A DNA stretch of 64,000 nt from Pseudomonas fluorescens (GCF_902497995.1 NZ_CABVII010000009.1:62001-126000), one strand, 5' to 3'; shown: positions 38,811 to 50,140, numbered from the stretch's first letter. Translations and numbers: made by a program. Notes: generated by a model not told the origin, from the sequence alone.

Positions 38811-39194
38811 TTATTCGTATTGGCTGAGCAACCGATCCATCCGCGCGGCGAGCCGGCGTTTGACTTCGGTCTCGATGTGCGGGGCGAAGTCGTCGATCAC
38901 GTCTTGCATGATCAGCATGGCGGCGGAGCGCAGTTCGCCGTCCAGATGCAGCAGGGCGTCCGAGCCTTTACCGGTAGCCGGTGAAGGCTTGGCGGCAGGG
39001 GTGGGCGGTGTCGGTTCGACGGTAGGCTGGGAAGCGCCGACCGTATCGTACAACATCGGAATTTGTTCCTGATCATCGTCCTCGACCGTATCGGTTAGCA
39101 GGGGCGGTTGCAGGTTGTCGTCGCCGAGCAGTTGCCGGATCGACTCGAGGTCGTTCAGCAGGTGCGCGGACTGTTGCTGTTTTGGAGTGTCCAT
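38811..39194 (-). CDS. Conserved protein of unknown function between holC and valS
   Basis: A 127-aa acidic protein. The N-terminal half (about 1-75) is low-complexity with many Asp, Glu, Pro and Thr. The C-terminal part (about 80-127) is a predicted amphipathic helix pair, LHLDGELRSAAMLIMQDVIDDF then EVKRRLAARMDRLLSQYE, rich in charged residues. It has no signal peptide or metal motif. It starts 8 nt after the holC stop, so the two are translationally coupled. The linkage to holC and valS is seen in pseudomonads, but the role is unknown. A DNA polymerase III link is only suggested by position. Confidence 0.8.
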   Translation of the reverse strand: MDTPKQQQSAHLLNDLESIRQLLGDDNLQPPLLTDTVEDDDQEQIPMLYDTVGASQPTVEPTPPTPAAKPSPATGKGSDALLHLDGELRSAAMLIMQDVIDDFAPHIETEVKRRLAARMDRLLSQYE

Positions 39195-39202
39195 CGGAAT
39201 GC

Positions 39203-39631
39203 TCAGAGTCGCTGTAGACGGTGATCTTGCAGAGGATAGCCCTGTTCGCGGTAAAAGCGGAAACTCTCCCGCGCGGCCTGGCGAATCGTCGGATCTTCAA
39301 CCACCACTTCCGCCACGCGGGCGAATTGCCCGGCGAAAGTCGGGACTTTCAGGTCGAGGTTGATCAGCAGATCCTGGTGTAGACCGCAGTCAGCGCCAAG
39401 GCCCAGTACGATCACCCCCTCGGGCTCGCTCTCGGCGGGACCGTGAGGCACGAAGCTTTCGCCCTTGAAAGCCCACAGGCGCGCATCGAGATCGTCACGC
39501 TGGGCGGCATCGCTGCAATGCAGGTAGATGCGGTGGCCCATGCGCCAGGCCTTCTCGGTGAGCTTGCAGGCGAAATCCAGCCGCGCCGACGGATCGGCGC
39601 TGGGCAGGACGTAGAAGTCGACTTTGGTCAT
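39203..39631 (-). CDS. holC: DNA polymerase III chi subunit HolC
   Basis: A 142-aa clamp-loader accessory subunit that connects the replisome to single-strand-binding protein. The start MTKVDFYVLPSADPSARL at 39631 is the family N-terminus. A longer frame adds nine unsupported residues. The chi fold segments GHRIYLHCSDAAQRDDLDARLWAF and FVPHGPAES are visible. It is 160 nt downstream of pepA, separated by a REP doublet, and coupled to the following small ORF. Confidence 0.93.
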   Translation of the reverse strand: MTKVDFYVLPSADPSARLDFACKLTEKAWRMGHRIYLHCSDAAQRDDLDARLWAFKGESFVPHGPAESEPEGVIVLGLGADCGLHQDLLINLDLKVPTFAGQFARVAEVVVEDPTIRQAARESFRFYREQGYPLQDHRLQRL

Positions 39632-39675
39632 TGCGGTTCCTGAGCCCGAGTCAGCCAAAGAACTGACCCGGGAAT

Positions 39676-39783
39676 TGTAGGAGCGAGCTTGCTCGCGAAA
39701 AACTCAAAGACGCCGCGGTTATTCTGGTTTCCCGCGTTATCGTTAACCACCTTCGCGAGCAAGCCGGTCTCGCTCCCACAGGG
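39676..39783. repeat. REP doublet with a 5-nt expansion in the right arm
   Basis: Left arm TGTAGGAGCGAGCTTGCTCGCGAA (39676-39699). The right arm (39752-39783) reads TTCGCGAGCAAGC-CGGTCT-CGCTCCCACA, with a short extra segment not found in the other copies. It lies between pepA and holC. Confidence 0.85.
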
Positions 39784-39791
39784 TTGCAGGG

Positions 39792-41539
<1,748 letters not shown>

Positions 41540-41672
41540 GCGCCATTGCGCAGTGACAGGCGCACCCAATCACAGGATAATGCGCCAACTTTTTCGGCGG
41601 CTCCGCCCTGCGGGCTGTCTGATACGTTTGCTTGTTTGGCCGCTTTAGCCTGACAGCCCTGGAGTGTCTGGT

Positions 41673-42794
41673 TTGATTGTCTTTCGTTATCTGTCCCGAG
41701 AAGTCCTGTTGACCTTGAGCGCCGTCAGTGCGGTGCTGCTGGTCATCATCATGAGTGGACGCTTCATCAAATACCTCGCCCAGGCGGCTGCCGGTCTCCT
41801 GGACCCTGGCTCACTGTTTCTGATCATGGGTTTTCGTTTGCCGGGTTTCTTGCAACTGATCCTGCCCCTCGGGTTGTTTCTCGGCATCCTGCTGGCCTAC
41901 GGTCGCTTGTACCTTGAAAGCGAAATGACCGTTCTGTCGGCCACCGGCATGAGCCAGCAGCGGCTGCTGGCCATGACGTTGTTTCCGGCCACCCTGGTGG
42001 CATTGGTGGTGGCGTGGTTGAGCCTGAGCCTGGCGCCACAAGGGGCCAATCAGTTCCAGCTGCTGCTGAACAAACAGGACGCCCTGACTGAGTTCGACAC
42101 CCTTGAGCCGGGTCGCTTCCAAGCCCTGCGTGACGGGACGCGGGTGACCTACACCGAAACGCTGTCGGATGACCGCGTCAACCTCGGCGGCGTATTCATT
42201 TCGCAGAAGAACGTCTCGACGGACGACAAGAAGGATCGCGGGATTTCCGTGCTGGTGGCCGAGAAGGGGCGTCAGGAAATCCGTCCCGATGGCAACCGCT
42301 ACCTGATTCTCGAGAACGGCTATCGCTATGACGGCAATCCGGGCCAGGCCGACTACCGGGCGATCAAGTACGGCGAGTACGGCGTGTTGCTGCCCAAGCC
42401 GGACGTCAGCGACGAAGTCACCGACCGTGACGCGATGCCCACCAGCTCCCTGCTGGGCAGTGACGATATCCGTTCCCGCACCGAATTGCAGTGGCGCCTG
42501 TCATTGCCGTTGCTGGTATTCATCGTGACCCTGATGGCCGTGCCGCTGTCGCGGGTCAATCCGCGCCAGGGCCGTTTCCTCAAGCTGTTGCCGGCGATTC
42601 TTCTTTATATGGCTTACCTGTCGATCCTGATTGCCGCTCGCGGCGCCCTCGAGAAGGGCAAGATCCCGCCGGCGCTGGGGTTGTGGTGGGTGCATGGGAT
42701 CTTCCTGGTGATCGGCCTGGGCCTGCTCTATTGGGAGCCATTGCGCTTGAAGATGGCGAGTCGCCGCAGCGCGCTGGAGGTGGCCCGTGGTTAA
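41673..42794 (+). CDS. lptF: LPS export ABC transporter permease LptF
   Basis: Inner-membrane permease of the LptB2FG transporter that moves lipopolysaccharide toward the outer membrane. I start it at the TTG at 41673 (373 aa), because GGAG lies eight bases upstream and the family begins with (M)IVFRYLSREVL. The GTG at 41664 would overlap the GGAG itself. Six membrane segments are arranged as three N-terminal (about 10-120), a periplasmic beta-jellyroll domain (about 125-265) and three C-terminal (about 270-360, ending LGLLYWEPLRLKM). lptG overlaps its 3' end by 8 nt. Confidence 0.95.
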   Translation: MIVFRYLSREVLLTLSAVSAVLLVIIMSGRFIKYLAQAAAGLLDPGSLFLIMGFRLPGFLQLILPLGLFLGILLAYGRLYLESEMTVLSATGMSQQRLLAMTLFPATLVALVVAWLSLSLAPQGANQFQLLLNKQDALTEFDTLEPGRFQALRDGTRVTYTETLSDDRVNLGGVFISQKNVSTDDKKDRGISVLVAEKGRQEIRPDGNRYLILENGYRYDGNPGQADYRAIKYGEYGVLLPKPDVSDEVTDRDAMPTSSLLGSDDIRSRTELQWRLSLPLLVFIVTLMAVPLSRVNPRQGRFLKLLPAILLYMAYLSILIAARGALEKGKIPPALGLWWVHGIFLVIGLGLLYWEPLRLKMASRRSALEVARG

Positions 42795-43848
42795 GCTCGA
42801 TCGCTACATCGGCAGCAGTGTGTTCATGGCGATCCTGGCCGTACTGGGGATCATCCTCGGTCTGGCGACGCTGTTTGCCTTTATCGACGAGATGGGGGAC
42901 GTCAGCGATACCTACACCCTGGTCGATGTGTTGAGTTACGTGCTGCTGACCGCGCCGCGCCGTCTTTACGACATGTTGCCGATGGCGGCGCTGATCGGTT
43001 GCCTGATCGGTCTCGGCAGCCTGGCCAGCCACAGCGAGCTGACCATCATGCGCGCGGCAGGTGTGTCGGTCGGACGGATCGTCTGGGCGGTCATGAAGCC
43101 GATGCTGGTGCTGATGGTCGTGGGACTGCTGATTGGCGAGTACGTCGCCCCGGCTACGGAAGTCACTGCCCAGGCCAATCGCTCCCTGGCTCAGGGCAGT
43201 GGCGATGCGCAAAGCGCCAAGCACGGTCTGTGGCACCGCCAGGGTGACGAGTTCATCCATGTCAACTCGGTGCAGCCCAACGGCCTGCTGTATGGCGTGA
43301 CCCGTTATCGCTTCGATGATCAACGCCACATGCTGTCTTCGAGCTTCGCCAAGCGCGCGGAGTTCGACAAGGATCACTGGCAGTTGAGCGAGGTCACGAC
43401 CACGGTATTCCATGAAAAAAGCACGGAAGTGGTGACTGCCCCGGTCGAGCGCTGGAACGTGGCGCTGAGCCCGCAATTGCTCAGTACTGTGGTGATGTCC
43501 CCCGATTCGCTGTCGATCACCGGCCTGTGGGGTTACATCCACTACCTGGGTGACCAGGGCCTGAGCAATGGTCGTTATTGGCTGGCATTTTGGGTCAAGG
43601 TGTTGCAGCCACTGGTTACCGCTGCCCTGGTGCTGATGGCGATTTCCTTCATCTTCGGTCCGTTGCGTTCGGTGACCCTCGGCCAGCGGGTGTTCACGGG
43701 CGTGCTGGTGGGCTTTACCTTCCGCATTGTCCAGGATCTGCTGGGGCCTTCGAGCCTGGTGTTCGGTTTTCCGCCGCTACTTGCGGTGCTGTTACCGGCC
43801 GGTATCTGCGCCCTGGCCGGGCTCTGGTTGCTGCGCCGGGCCGGTTGA
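42787..43848 (+). CDS. lptG: LPS export ABC transporter permease LptG
   Basis: Partner of LptF, 353 aa, starting with GTG inside the lptF 3' end. The N-terminus VKLDRYIGSSVFMAILAVLG enters the first membrane segment. Others follow (about 55-75, 95-120), then a periplasmic jellyroll (about 130-265) and the last three segments (about 270-350, ending LAGLWLLRRAG). Translation is coupled to lptF. A terminator follows the stop. The ATPase gene lptB is elsewhere, as usual. Confidence 0.96.
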   Translation: MVKLDRYIGSSVFMAILAVLGIILGLATLFAFIDEMGDVSDTYTLVDVLSYVLLTAPRRLYDMLPMAALIGCLIGLGSLASHSELTIMRAAGVSVGRIVWAVMKPMLVLMVVGLLIGEYVAPATEVTAQANRSLAQGSGDAQSAKHGLWHRQGDEFIHVNSVQPNGLLYGVTRYRFDDQRHMLSSSFAKRAEFDKDHWQLSEVTTTVFHEKSTEVVTAPVERWNVALSPQLLSTVVMSPDSLSITGLWGYIHYLGDQGLSNGRYWLAFWVKVLQPLVTAALVLMAISFIFGPLRSVTLGQRVFTGVLVGFTFRIVQDLLGPSSLVFGFPPLLAVLLPAGICALAGLWLLRRAG

Positions 43849-43882
43849 ACCCGGGTATTTCCCGTTCAGTCGATGACAAAGA

Positions 43883-43914
43883 AACGCCCCTGCCGCACGG
43901 CCGGGGCGTTTTTG
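43883..43914 (+). terminator. Terminator after lptG
   Basis: AACGCCCC and GGGGCGTT form a perfect stem around a GC-rich 12-nt loop and are followed by TTT. It lies 34 nt after the lptG stop and separates lptFG from lepA. Confidence 0.85.
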
Positions 43915-43937
43915 TACATGCCGTCTGACCTGCAAAC

Positions 43938-43967
43938 GTGACGCTTGCGCCGTGGATCAGGTACAAT
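43938..43967 (+). promoter_or_regulatory. Possible sigma70 promoter of lepA
   Basis: GTGACG, an 18-nt spacer and TACAAT lie 53 nt upstream of the lepA start. The -10 is good and the -35 is weak. Some promoter is needed here because a terminator precedes lepA. Confidence 0.35.
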
Positions 43968-44019
43968 TCCCGGCTATTTTTCGGCGGGCTATGCCTGCAG
44001 CCTTTTTGAGTGTTGATCC

Positions 44020-45819
44020 GTGAGTGATTTGAGTCATATCCGCAATTTCTCCATCATCGCCCACATTGACCATGGCAAGTCGACGCTGGCCGATCGCTTC
44101 ATCCAGATGTGTGGCGGCCTTGCCGAGCGCGAAATGGAAGCCCAGGTCCTGGACTCCATGGACCTGGAACGTGAACGCGGGATCACCATCAAGGCCCACA
44201 GCGTCACCCTGTATTACACCGCTCGCGATGGCATCAAGTACCAGCTGAACTTCATTGACACCCCCGGCCACGTCGACTTCACCTACGAAGTCAGCCGCTC
44301 GCTGGCGGCCTGTGAAGGTGCGTTGCTGGTGGTCGATGCCGGTCAGGGTGTTGAAGCGCAGTCGGTTGCCAACTGCTACACGGCGATCGAGCAGGGCCTG
44401 GAAGTCATGCCCGTCCTGAACAAGATCGACCTGCCGCAGGCCGATCCGGACCGCGTCAAGGAAGAAATCGAAAAGATCATCGGCATCGACGCGACCGATG
44501 CGGTCGAGTGCAGTGCCAAGACCGGCCTGGGCGTCGACGAAGTGCTCGAACGTCTGGTTCAGACCATTCCTGCACCGACCGGCAACTACGAAGATCCGCT
44601 GCAAGCGTTGATCATCGATTCCTGGTTCGACAACTACCTGGGCGTTGTGTCCCTGGTACGCGTGCGTCACGGTCGTGTGAAGAAGGGCGACAAGATCCTG
44701 GTCAAATCCACCGGCAAGATCCACCTGGTGGACAGCGTCGGTGTGTTCAACCCGAAACACACTGCCACCGTTGACCTGAAGGCCGGCGAAGTGGGCTTCA
44801 TCATCGCCGGCATCAAGGACATTCACGGTGCGCCGGTCGGTGACACCCTGACCTTGAGCTCCACCCCCGACGTTGACGTGCTGCCCGGCTTCAAGCGCAT
44901 CCAGCCGCAGGTTTACGCCGGCCTGTTCCCGGTCAGCTCCGACGACTTCGAAGATTTCCGTGAAGCCCTGCAAAAGCTCACGCTCAACGACTCGTCCCTG
45001 CAGTACACCCCGGAAAGCTCCGACGCCCTGGGCTTCGGCTTCCGTTGCGGGTTCCTCGGCATGCTGCACATGGAAATCATCCAGGAGCGCCTGGAGCGCG
45101 AGTACGACCTGGACCTGATCACTACGGCGCCGACGGTGATTTTCGAGCTGTTGCTGAAAACCGGTGAAACGATTTACGTCGACAACCCATCGAAGCTTCC
45201 GGACCTGTCCTCGATCGAAGACATGCGTGAGCCGATCGTGCGGGCCAACATTCTTGTGCCGCAAGAGCACCTGGGTAACGTCATTACCCTGTGTATCGAG
45301 AAGCGTGGCGTGCAGCACGACATGCTGTTCCTCGGTACCCAGGTCCAGGTGACCTACGATTTGCCGATGAACGAAGTGGTGCTGGACTTCTTCGATCGTC
45401 TGAAATCCACCAGCCGCGGCTATGCTTCGCTGGACTACCATTTCGATCGTTATCAATCGGCTAATCTGGTGAAACTGGATGTGCTGATCAACGGTGACAA
45501 GGTCGACGCCCTGGCGCTGATCGTGCACAAGGATAACGCGCATTACAAAGGTCGCCAGTTGACCGAGAAGATGAAAGAACTGATTCCGCGCCAGATGTTC
45601 GACGTCGCGATCCAGGCCGCCATTGGCGGGCAGATCATTGCGCGGACCTCGGTCAAGGCACTCAGAAAGAACGTATTGGCCAAATGCTACGGCGGTGACG
45701 TTAGCCGTAAGCGCAAGCTGTTGGAAAAGCAGAAGGCCGGTAAGAAACGCATGAAGCAAGTCGGCAACGTGGAAATTCCACAGGAAGCCTTCCTTGCAGT
45801 GCTCAGGTTGGATAGTTAG
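44020..45819 (+). CDS. lepA: Elongation factor 4 (LepA)
   Basis: A 599-aa GTPase that back-translocates or otherwise rescues stalled ribosomes. GTG is the start ([19 protein letters not shown]). The G domain (about 1-190) has the P-loop [17 protein letters not shown] and [12 protein letters not shown]-like domains II, III and V follow, and the LepA-specific C-terminal domain is basic ([25 protein letters not shown]). lepB begins 5 nt later, so they are one operon. In P. aeruginosa mucD precedes lepA. Here lptG does. Confidence 0.98.
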   Translation: MSDLSHIRNFSIIAHIDHGKSTLADRFIQMCGGLAEREMEAQVLDSMDLERERGITIKAHSVTLYYTARDGIKYQLNFIDTPGHVDFTYEVSRSLAACEGALLVVDAGQGVEAQSVANCYTAIEQGLEVMPVLNKIDLPQADPDRVKEEIEKIIGIDATDAVECSAKTGLGVDEVLERLVQTIPAPTGNYEDPLQALIIDSWFDNYLGVVSLVRVRHGRVKKGDKILVKSTGKIHLVDSVGVFNPKHTATVDLKAGEVGFIIAGIKDIHGAPVGDTLTLSSTPDVDVLPGFKRIQPQVYAGLFPVSSDDFEDFREALQKLTLNDSSLQYTPESSDALGFGFRCGFLGMLHMEIIQERLEREYDLDLITTAPTVIFELLLKTGETIYVDNPSKLPDLSSIEDMREPIVRANILVPQEHLGNVITLCIEKRGVQHDMLFLGTQVQVTYDLPMNEVVLDFFDRLKSTSRGYASLDYHFDRYQSANLVKLDVLINGDKVDALALIVHKDNAHYKGRQLTEKMKELIPRQMFDVAIQAAIGGQIIARTSVKALRKNVLAKCYGGDVSRKRKLLEKQKAGKKRMKQVGNVEIPQEAFLAVLRLDS

Positions 45820-45824
45820 GTCCT

Positions 45825-46679
45825 ATGTCACTAAATTTCCCGCTGTTGCTGGTCATCGCCGTATTCGTCTGCGGCCTGTTGGCGTTGCTCGACCTGGTTT
45901 TCCTGGCGCCGCGTCGGCGTGCTGCCATTGCCTCCTATCAGGGCAGCGTCAGCCAGCCTGACGGGGTGGTGGTCGAGAAACTGAACAAAGAGCCGCTGCT
46001 GGTCGAATACGGCAAGTCGTTTTTCCCGGTGTTGTTCATCGTGCTGGTGCTGCGTTCGTTCCTGGTGGAACCGTTCCAGATTCCTTCCGGCTCGATGAAA
46101 CCGACCCTGGACGTTGGCGACTTCATTCTGGTGAACAAGTTTTCTTACGGGATCCGCCTGCCGGTGATCGATAAGAAGGTCATCGCAGTGGGTGAGCCGC
46201 AGCGGGGCGATGTGATGGTGTTCCGCTACCCGAGCGATCCGAACGTCAACTACATCAAGCGTGTAGTGGGCCTGCCGGGTGACCAGATTCGTTACACCGC
46301 CGACAAGCGTCTGTTCGTCAACGGTGAGTCGATTGCCGAGCAATTGGTCGGTTCCGAACCGGGCACGCTGGGCAGCGCCGAGCTCTACAAGGAAAAACTC
46401 GGCATTGCCGAGCACCTGATCCGCAAGGAGATGAGCCGCTACCGCGCTGCACCGGACCATTCGTGGACCGTGCCCGCCGGGCACTACTTCATGATGGGCG
46501 ACAACCGCGACAACTCGAACGACAGTCGCTTCTGGGATGATCCGAGCATTCCCAAGGATCTGCTGGGCATGGTTCCCGACAAGAATATCGTCGGCAAGGC
46601 CTTCGCAGTCTGGATGAGCTGGCCGGAACCCAAACTCAGTCACCTGCCGAATTTCTCGCGGGTTGGCCTGATCAAGTAA
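45825..46679 (+). CDS. lepB: Signal peptidase I (LepB)
   Basis: A 284-aa inner-membrane protease that cleaves Sec and Tat signal peptides. Two N-terminal membrane segments (about 3-25 and 60-75) precede the catalytic domain. The nucleophile Ser is in FQIPSGSMKPTL (about 91), and the general base Lys is in YIKRVVGLPGD (about 146). The box MGDNRDNSNDSRFW is present. It starts 5 nt after lepA. Length is normal. Confidence 0.97.
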   Translation: MSLNFPLLLVIAVFVCGLLALLDLVFLAPRRRAAIASYQGSVSQPDGVVVEKLNKEPLLVEYGKSFFPVLFIVLVLRSFLVEPFQIPSGSMKPTLDVGDFILVNKFSYGIRLPVIDKKVIAVGEPQRGDVMVFRYPSDPNVNYIKRVVGLPGDQIRYTADKRLFVNGESIAEQLVGSEPGTLGSAELYKEKLGIAEHLIRKEMSRYRAAPDHSWTVPAGHYFMMGDNRDNSNDSRFWDDPSIPKDLLGMVPDKNIVGKAFAVWMSWPEPKLSHLPNFSRVGLIK

Positions 46680-46687
46680 TCACGCAC

Positions 46688-46708
46688 GGCGCTGTTGAAC
46701 ACAGCGCC
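46688..46708 (+). promoter_or_regulatory. Small hairpin downstream of lepB
   Basis: GGCGCTGT-TGAAC-ACAGCGCC is a perfect 8-bp stem 8 nt after the lepB stop with no T run. It could be a 3'-end protecting hairpin or a weak, Rho-dependent end. It lies in the short interval where a DUF4845 gene is expected. Confidence 0.5.
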
Positions 46709-46777
46709 GAATGCATTTCTGGAACCGGTACAATCGGTGCCAGATGCATGAAAACAATGAAATTCAGGACGTAATTT

Positions 46778-46867
46778 TTGAACACAGCGTTAATTGTCCC
46801 AAGCCTGCGCCGCACCACGGCGATGGCGGTGGAATCCAGCCACGAACTCAGCGTGGGTAAACCGTGA
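46778..46867 (+). other. Short open frame overlapping rnc start, possible relic of the DUF4845 gene
   Basis: A 29-codon frame (TTG start) ends in a TGA that overlaps the rnc GTG by 3 nt, as a coupled upstream gene would. In many pseudomonads a DUF4845 gene of about 125 codons sits here. The bases just upstream (ATGAAATTCAGGACGTAA, M-K-F-R-T-stop) resemble its start. I read this as the remains of a deleted gene, with low certainty. Confidence 0.3.
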
Positions 46868-47553
46868 GCGTCTCCTTAAGCCGTCTCGAGCGTCAGCTCG
46901 GTTACACCTTCAAGGACCAGGAACTGATGGTCCTGGCCCTGACTCACCGCAGCTTTGCCGGGCGCAACAACGAACGCCTGGAATTCCTCGGTGATGCCAT
47001 CCTCAACTTCGTCGCCGGTGAGGCGCTGTTCGATCGCTTCCCGCTGGCCCGCGAAGGCCAGTTGTCGCGATTGCGCGCACGCCTGGTGAAAGGTGAGACC
47101 CTGGCCGTATTGGCCCGTGGTTTCGATCTGGGCGAATACCTGCGCCTGGGTTCCGGCGAGTTGAAAAGCGGCGGCTTCCGTCGCGAGTCGATTCTGGCCG
47201 ATGCCCTGGAAGCACTGATTGGCGCGATCTACCTGGACGCCGGCATGGAAATGGCGCGCGAACGCGTGTTGGCCTGGCTGGCCGGGGAGTTCGAAGGGCT
47301 GACGCTGGTCGACACCAACAAAGATCCAAAAACCCGCCTGCAGGAATTCCTGCAGTCCCGGGGTTGTGAGCTGCCGCGTTACGAAGTGGTGGATATCCAG
47401 GGTGAACCGCATTGCCGGACGTTCTTCGTCGAATGTGAAATCACCTTACTGAATGAAAAAAGCCGAGGTCAGGGTGTGAGTCGTCGTATTGCCGAACAGG
47501 TAGCGGCCGCCGCAGCACTGATTGCCCTGGGTGTGGAGAATGGCAATGACTGA
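46864..47553 (+). CDS. rnc: Ribonuclease III
   Basis: A 229-aa double-strand-specific endoribonuclease for rRNA and mRNA processing. The catalytic signature [15 protein letters not shown] (about 34-48) and the second acidic cluster [15 protein letters not shown] (about 113-127) form the RNase III domain (about 1-150). The C-terminal dsRNA-binding domain (about 155-225) is present. GTG is the start, and the stop of the short upstream frame overlaps it. era overlaps its 3' end by 8 nt. Confidence 0.97.
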   Translation: MSVSLSRLERQLGYTFKDQELMVLALTHRSFAGRNNERLEFLGDAILNFVAGEALFDRFPLAREGQLSRLRARLVKGETLAVLARGFDLGEYLRLGSGELKSGGFRRESILADALEALIGAIYLDAGMEMARERVLAWLAGEFEGLTLVDTNKDPKTRLQEFLQSRGCELPRYEVVDIQGEPHCRTFFVECEITLLNEKSRGQGVSRRIAEQVAAAAALIALGVENGND

Positions 47554-48448
47554 TTCAACCGCAACACGCTGTGGCTATGTTGCCATCGTCGGCCGTCCCA
47601 ACGTGGGCAAGTCCACGCTGCTGAACCACATCCTTGGCCAGAAGCTCGCGATCACCTCGCGCAAGCCGCAGACCACCCGTCACAACATGCTGGGCATCAA
47701 GACCGAAGGCGCCGTTCAGGCGATCTACGTCGACACCCCCGGCATGCACAAAGGTGGCGAGAAGGCGCTGAACCGCTACATGAACAAGACCGCTTCGGCG
47801 GCGTTGAAAGACGTCGACGTGGTGATCTTCGTGGTTGACCGCACCAAGTGGACCGACGAAGACCAGATGGTCCTCGAGCGCGTCCAGTACGTCACCGGTC
47901 CGCTGATCGTCGCGTTGAACAAGACCGACCGCATCGAAGACAAATCCGAGCTGATGCCGCACCTGACCTGGTTGCAGGAACAGCTGCCGAACGCGCAGAT
48001 CATGCCGATCTCGGCTCAGCACGGACACAACCTGGACACGCTGGAGCGGGTGATCGCCGAGCACCTGCCGGAAAACGATCACTTCTTCCCGGAAGACCAG
48101 ATCACCGACCGCAGCAGCCGCTTCCTCGCTGCTGAGCTGGTGCGCGAGAAGATCATGCGCCAGCTCGGCGCCGAGCTGCCGTACCAGATCACCGTGGAAA
48201 TCGAAGAGTTCAAGCAGCAGGGGAAAACCCTGCACATTCATGCGTTGATCCTCGTCGAACGTGACGGCCAGAAGAAGATCATCATTGGCGACAAGGGCGA
48301 GCGCATCAAGCGCATCGGCACCGAAGCGCGCAAGGACATGGAGCTGCTGTTCGACTCCAAGATCATGCTCAACCTCTGGGTCAAGGTTAAAGGTGGCTGG
48401 TCCGACGACGAACGCGCCCTGCGTTCGCTGGGTTACGGCGACCTGTAA
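47546..48448 (+). CDS. era: GTPase Era
   Basis: A 300-aa GTPase for 30S subunit maturation that binds 16S rRNA. I start it at the ATG at 47546 ([16 protein letters not shown]) because GGAG lies seven bases upstream. Two other in-frame starts lie just before it. G1 is [10 protein letters not shown]3 is VDTPGM, G4 is NKTD, and the KH domain at about 200-290 holds the loop [14 protein letters not shown]. The overlap with rnc indicates coupled translation. Confidence 0.97.
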   Translation: MTDSTATRCGYVAIVGRPNVGKSTLLNHILGQKLAITSRKPQTTRHNMLGIKTEGAVQAIYVDTPGMHKGGEKALNRYMNKTASAALKDVDVVIFVVDRTKWTDEDQMVLERVQYVTGPLIVALNKTDRIEDKSELMPHLTWLQEQLPNAQIMPISAQHGHNLDTLERVIAEHLPENDHFFPEDQITDRSSRFLAAELVREKIMRQLGAELPYQITVEIEEFKQQGKTLHIHALILVERDGQKKIIIGDKGERIKRIGTEARKDMELLFDSKIMLNLWVKVKGGWSDDERALRSLGYGDL

Positions 48449-48472
48449 TCGCTTGACCTGGATGCACAAAGA

Positions 48473-48574
48473 TCCAATGTGGGAGCGGGCTTGCTCGCGA
48501 AGGCGGCTTAACATTCAACCTATTTGTTGACTGTCATACCGCTTTCGCGAGCAAGCCCGCTCCCACATTGGATG
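48473..48574. repeat. REP doublet (REPIN)
   Basis: Arms CCAATGTGGGAGCGGGCTTGCTCGCGAAGG (48474-48503) and CTTTCGCGAGCAAGCCCGCTCCCACATTGG (48542-48571) lie between era and recO, within an otherwise continuous lepA-pdxJ gene string. Confidence 0.9.
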
Positions 48575-48622
48575 GCGCTGTTTTCACTGGCTGTGTTCTC
48601 CCTTTAGAGATACTCGACGCCC

Positions 48623-49312
48623 ATGTCCCCAACCCCACCCACCGGCCAACCCGCCTACGTCCTCCACTCCCGCGCCTACCGCGAAAACAGCGCGCTGGTG
48701 GACTTCCTCACGCCGCAAGGTCGGCTGCGGGCGGTATTGCGCAGTGCACGGGGCAAGGCGGGGACACTGGCGCGGCCGTTCGTGCCACTGGAAGTCGAAT
48801 TCCGGGGGCGTGGCGAGCTGAAGAACGTCGGGCGCATGGAAAGTGCCGGCGTTTCCACCTGGCTCAATGGTGAGGCGTTGTTCAGTGGTCTCTACCTCAA
48901 CGAACTGTTGATTCGCCTGTTGCCCGCCGAAGACCCGCATCCCGCCGTCTTCGATCACTATGCCGCCACCTTGCTCGCCCTGGCTGAAGGCCGTCCGCTG
49001 GAGCCGCTACTGCGCTCCTTCGAATGGCGGCTGTTGGACGATCTCGGCTACGGTTTTACGCTCACCTGCGACATCCACGGCGAACCCATCGCACCGGACG
49101 GTCTCTATCGCTTGCAGGTCGATGCGGGCCTGGAGCGGGTCTATCTGCTGCAACCCGGTCTGTTCAATGGCATCGAACTGCTGGCCATGGCGGACGCCGA
49201 CTGGTCCGCGCCCGGCGCGTTGTCCGCCGCCAAGCGTCTGATGCGCCAGGCGCTGGCCGTACACCTGGGCGGTCGTCCGCTGGTCAGTCGCGAGTTGTTT
49301 CGCAAGCCGTAG
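48623..49312 (+). CDS. recO: DNA repair protein RecO
   Basis: A 229-aa mediator that loads RecA onto single-strand DNA in the RecFOR pathway. An N-terminal OB-fold (about 8-85) starts [25 protein letters not shown], and a helical C-domain follows (about 90-225, [13 protein letters not shown]). There is a purine-rich site before the ATG. A strong hairpin overlaps the stop codon. It belongs to the rnc-era-recO-pdxJ order. Confidence 0.94.
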   Translation: MSPTPPTGQPAYVLHSRAYRENSALVDFLTPQGRLRAVLRSARGKAGTLARPFVPLEVEFRGRGELKNVGRMESAGVSTWLNGEALFSGLYLNELLIRLLPAEDPHPAVFDHYAATLLALAEGRPLEPLLRSFEWRLLDDLGYGFTLTCDIHGEPIAPDGLYRLQVDAGLERVYLLQPGLFNGIELLAMADADWSAPGALSAAKRLMRQALAVHLGGRPLVSRELFRKP

Positions 49313-49341
49313 GATCTGTTGACCAAACGTCAACAGATCCT
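49311..49341. promoter_or_regulatory. Perfect 13-bp hairpin between recO and pdxJ
   Basis: AGGATCTGTTGAC-CAAAC-GTCAACAGATCCT has perfect 13-bp arms and a 5-nt loop. It begins inside the recO stop codon and has no T run after it. It is not a REP copy. An RNA hairpin (attenuator or stability element) or a protein-binding site near a promoter are both possible. Confidence 0.65.
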
Positions 49342-49393
49342 GGCTCCCCGTGTATGCTGTGCACCGAACTTTCCCTTCTTCAGGAGCGCTTCC

Positions 49394-50140
49394 GTGACCA
49401 CCAGCAATCGCATTCTTCTTGGCGTGAACATCGACCACGTTGCCACCCTGCGTCAGGCCCGGGGCACTCGTTACCCGGATCCGGTCAAGGCAGCACTCGA
49501 CGCCGAAGAGGCGGGCGCTGACGGCATCACCGTGCACCTGCGTGAAGACCGCCGGCACATCCAGGAGCGCGACGTGTTGCTGCTCAAGGATGTACTGCAA
49601 ACCCGCATGAACTTCGAAATGGGCGTCACCGAAGAAATGATGGCGTTCGCCGAGCGCATCCGCCCGGCGCACATTTGCCTGGTCCCGGAAACCCGCCAGG
49701 AACTGACCACCGAAGGTGGCCTCGACGTAGCGGGGCAGGAAGCGCGGATCAAGGCGGCGGTGGATCGCCTGGCGCAGATCGGCTGTGAGGTGTCGCTGTT
49801 CATCGATGCTGACGAGCGGCAGATCGAAGCGTCCCGTCGTGTGGGTGCGCCGGCGATTGAATTGCACACTGGCCGTTATGCAGACGCCGAGACGCCGACG
49901 CAAGTGGCTGAAGAGCTCAAGCGTGTCGCCGATGGCGTGGCGTTTGGCCTGGCCCAGGGCCTGATCGTCAATGCCGGTCACGGTCTGCACTATCACAACG
50001 TGGAAGCGGTTGCCGCAATCAAGGGCATTAACGAACTGAACATCGGCCATGCGCTGGTGGCCCATGCGTTGTTTGTCGGGTTCAAGTCGGCTGTTTCCGA
50101 GATGAAAGCGCTGATCCTGGCCGCCGCGTTGAAGGGTTAG
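49394..50140 (+). CDS. pdxJ: Pyridoxine 5'-phosphate synthase PdxJ
   Basis: A 248-aa TIM-barrel enzyme that condenses 1-deoxyxylulose 5-phosphate with aminoacetone phosphate to form pyridoxine phosphate. GTG at 49394 is the start, with CAGGAG eight bases upstream. The N-terminal [15 protein letters not shown] holds active-site residues, and the phosphate-binding segments [11 protein letters not shown] and [13 protein letters not shown] are visible. A hairpin precedes it. The next gene, mltF, is convergent, with a REP doublet between them. Confidence 0.97.
   Translation: MTTSNRILLGVNIDHVATLRQARGTRYPDPVKAALDAEEAGADGITVHLREDRRHIQERDVLLLKDVLQTRMNFEMGVTEEMMAFAERIRPAHICLVPETRQELTTEGGLDVAGQEARIKAAVDRLAQIGCEVSLFIDADERQIEASRRVGAPAIELHTGRYADAETPTQVAEELKRVADGVAFGLAQGLIVNAGHGLHYHNVEAVAAIKGINELNIGHALVAHALFVGFKSAVSEMKALILAAALKG

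Noticed and set aside
41664..41672. GTG at 41664 as the lptF start.
   Set aside because: It would use the GGAG bases as codons and leave no ribosome site. The TTG at 41673 has correct spacing and matches the family N-terminus.
46794..46994. 66-codon plus-strand frame upstream of and across the rnc start.
   Set aside because: It overlaps rnc out of frame and has no ribosome site. The relic frame ending at 46867 explains the region better.
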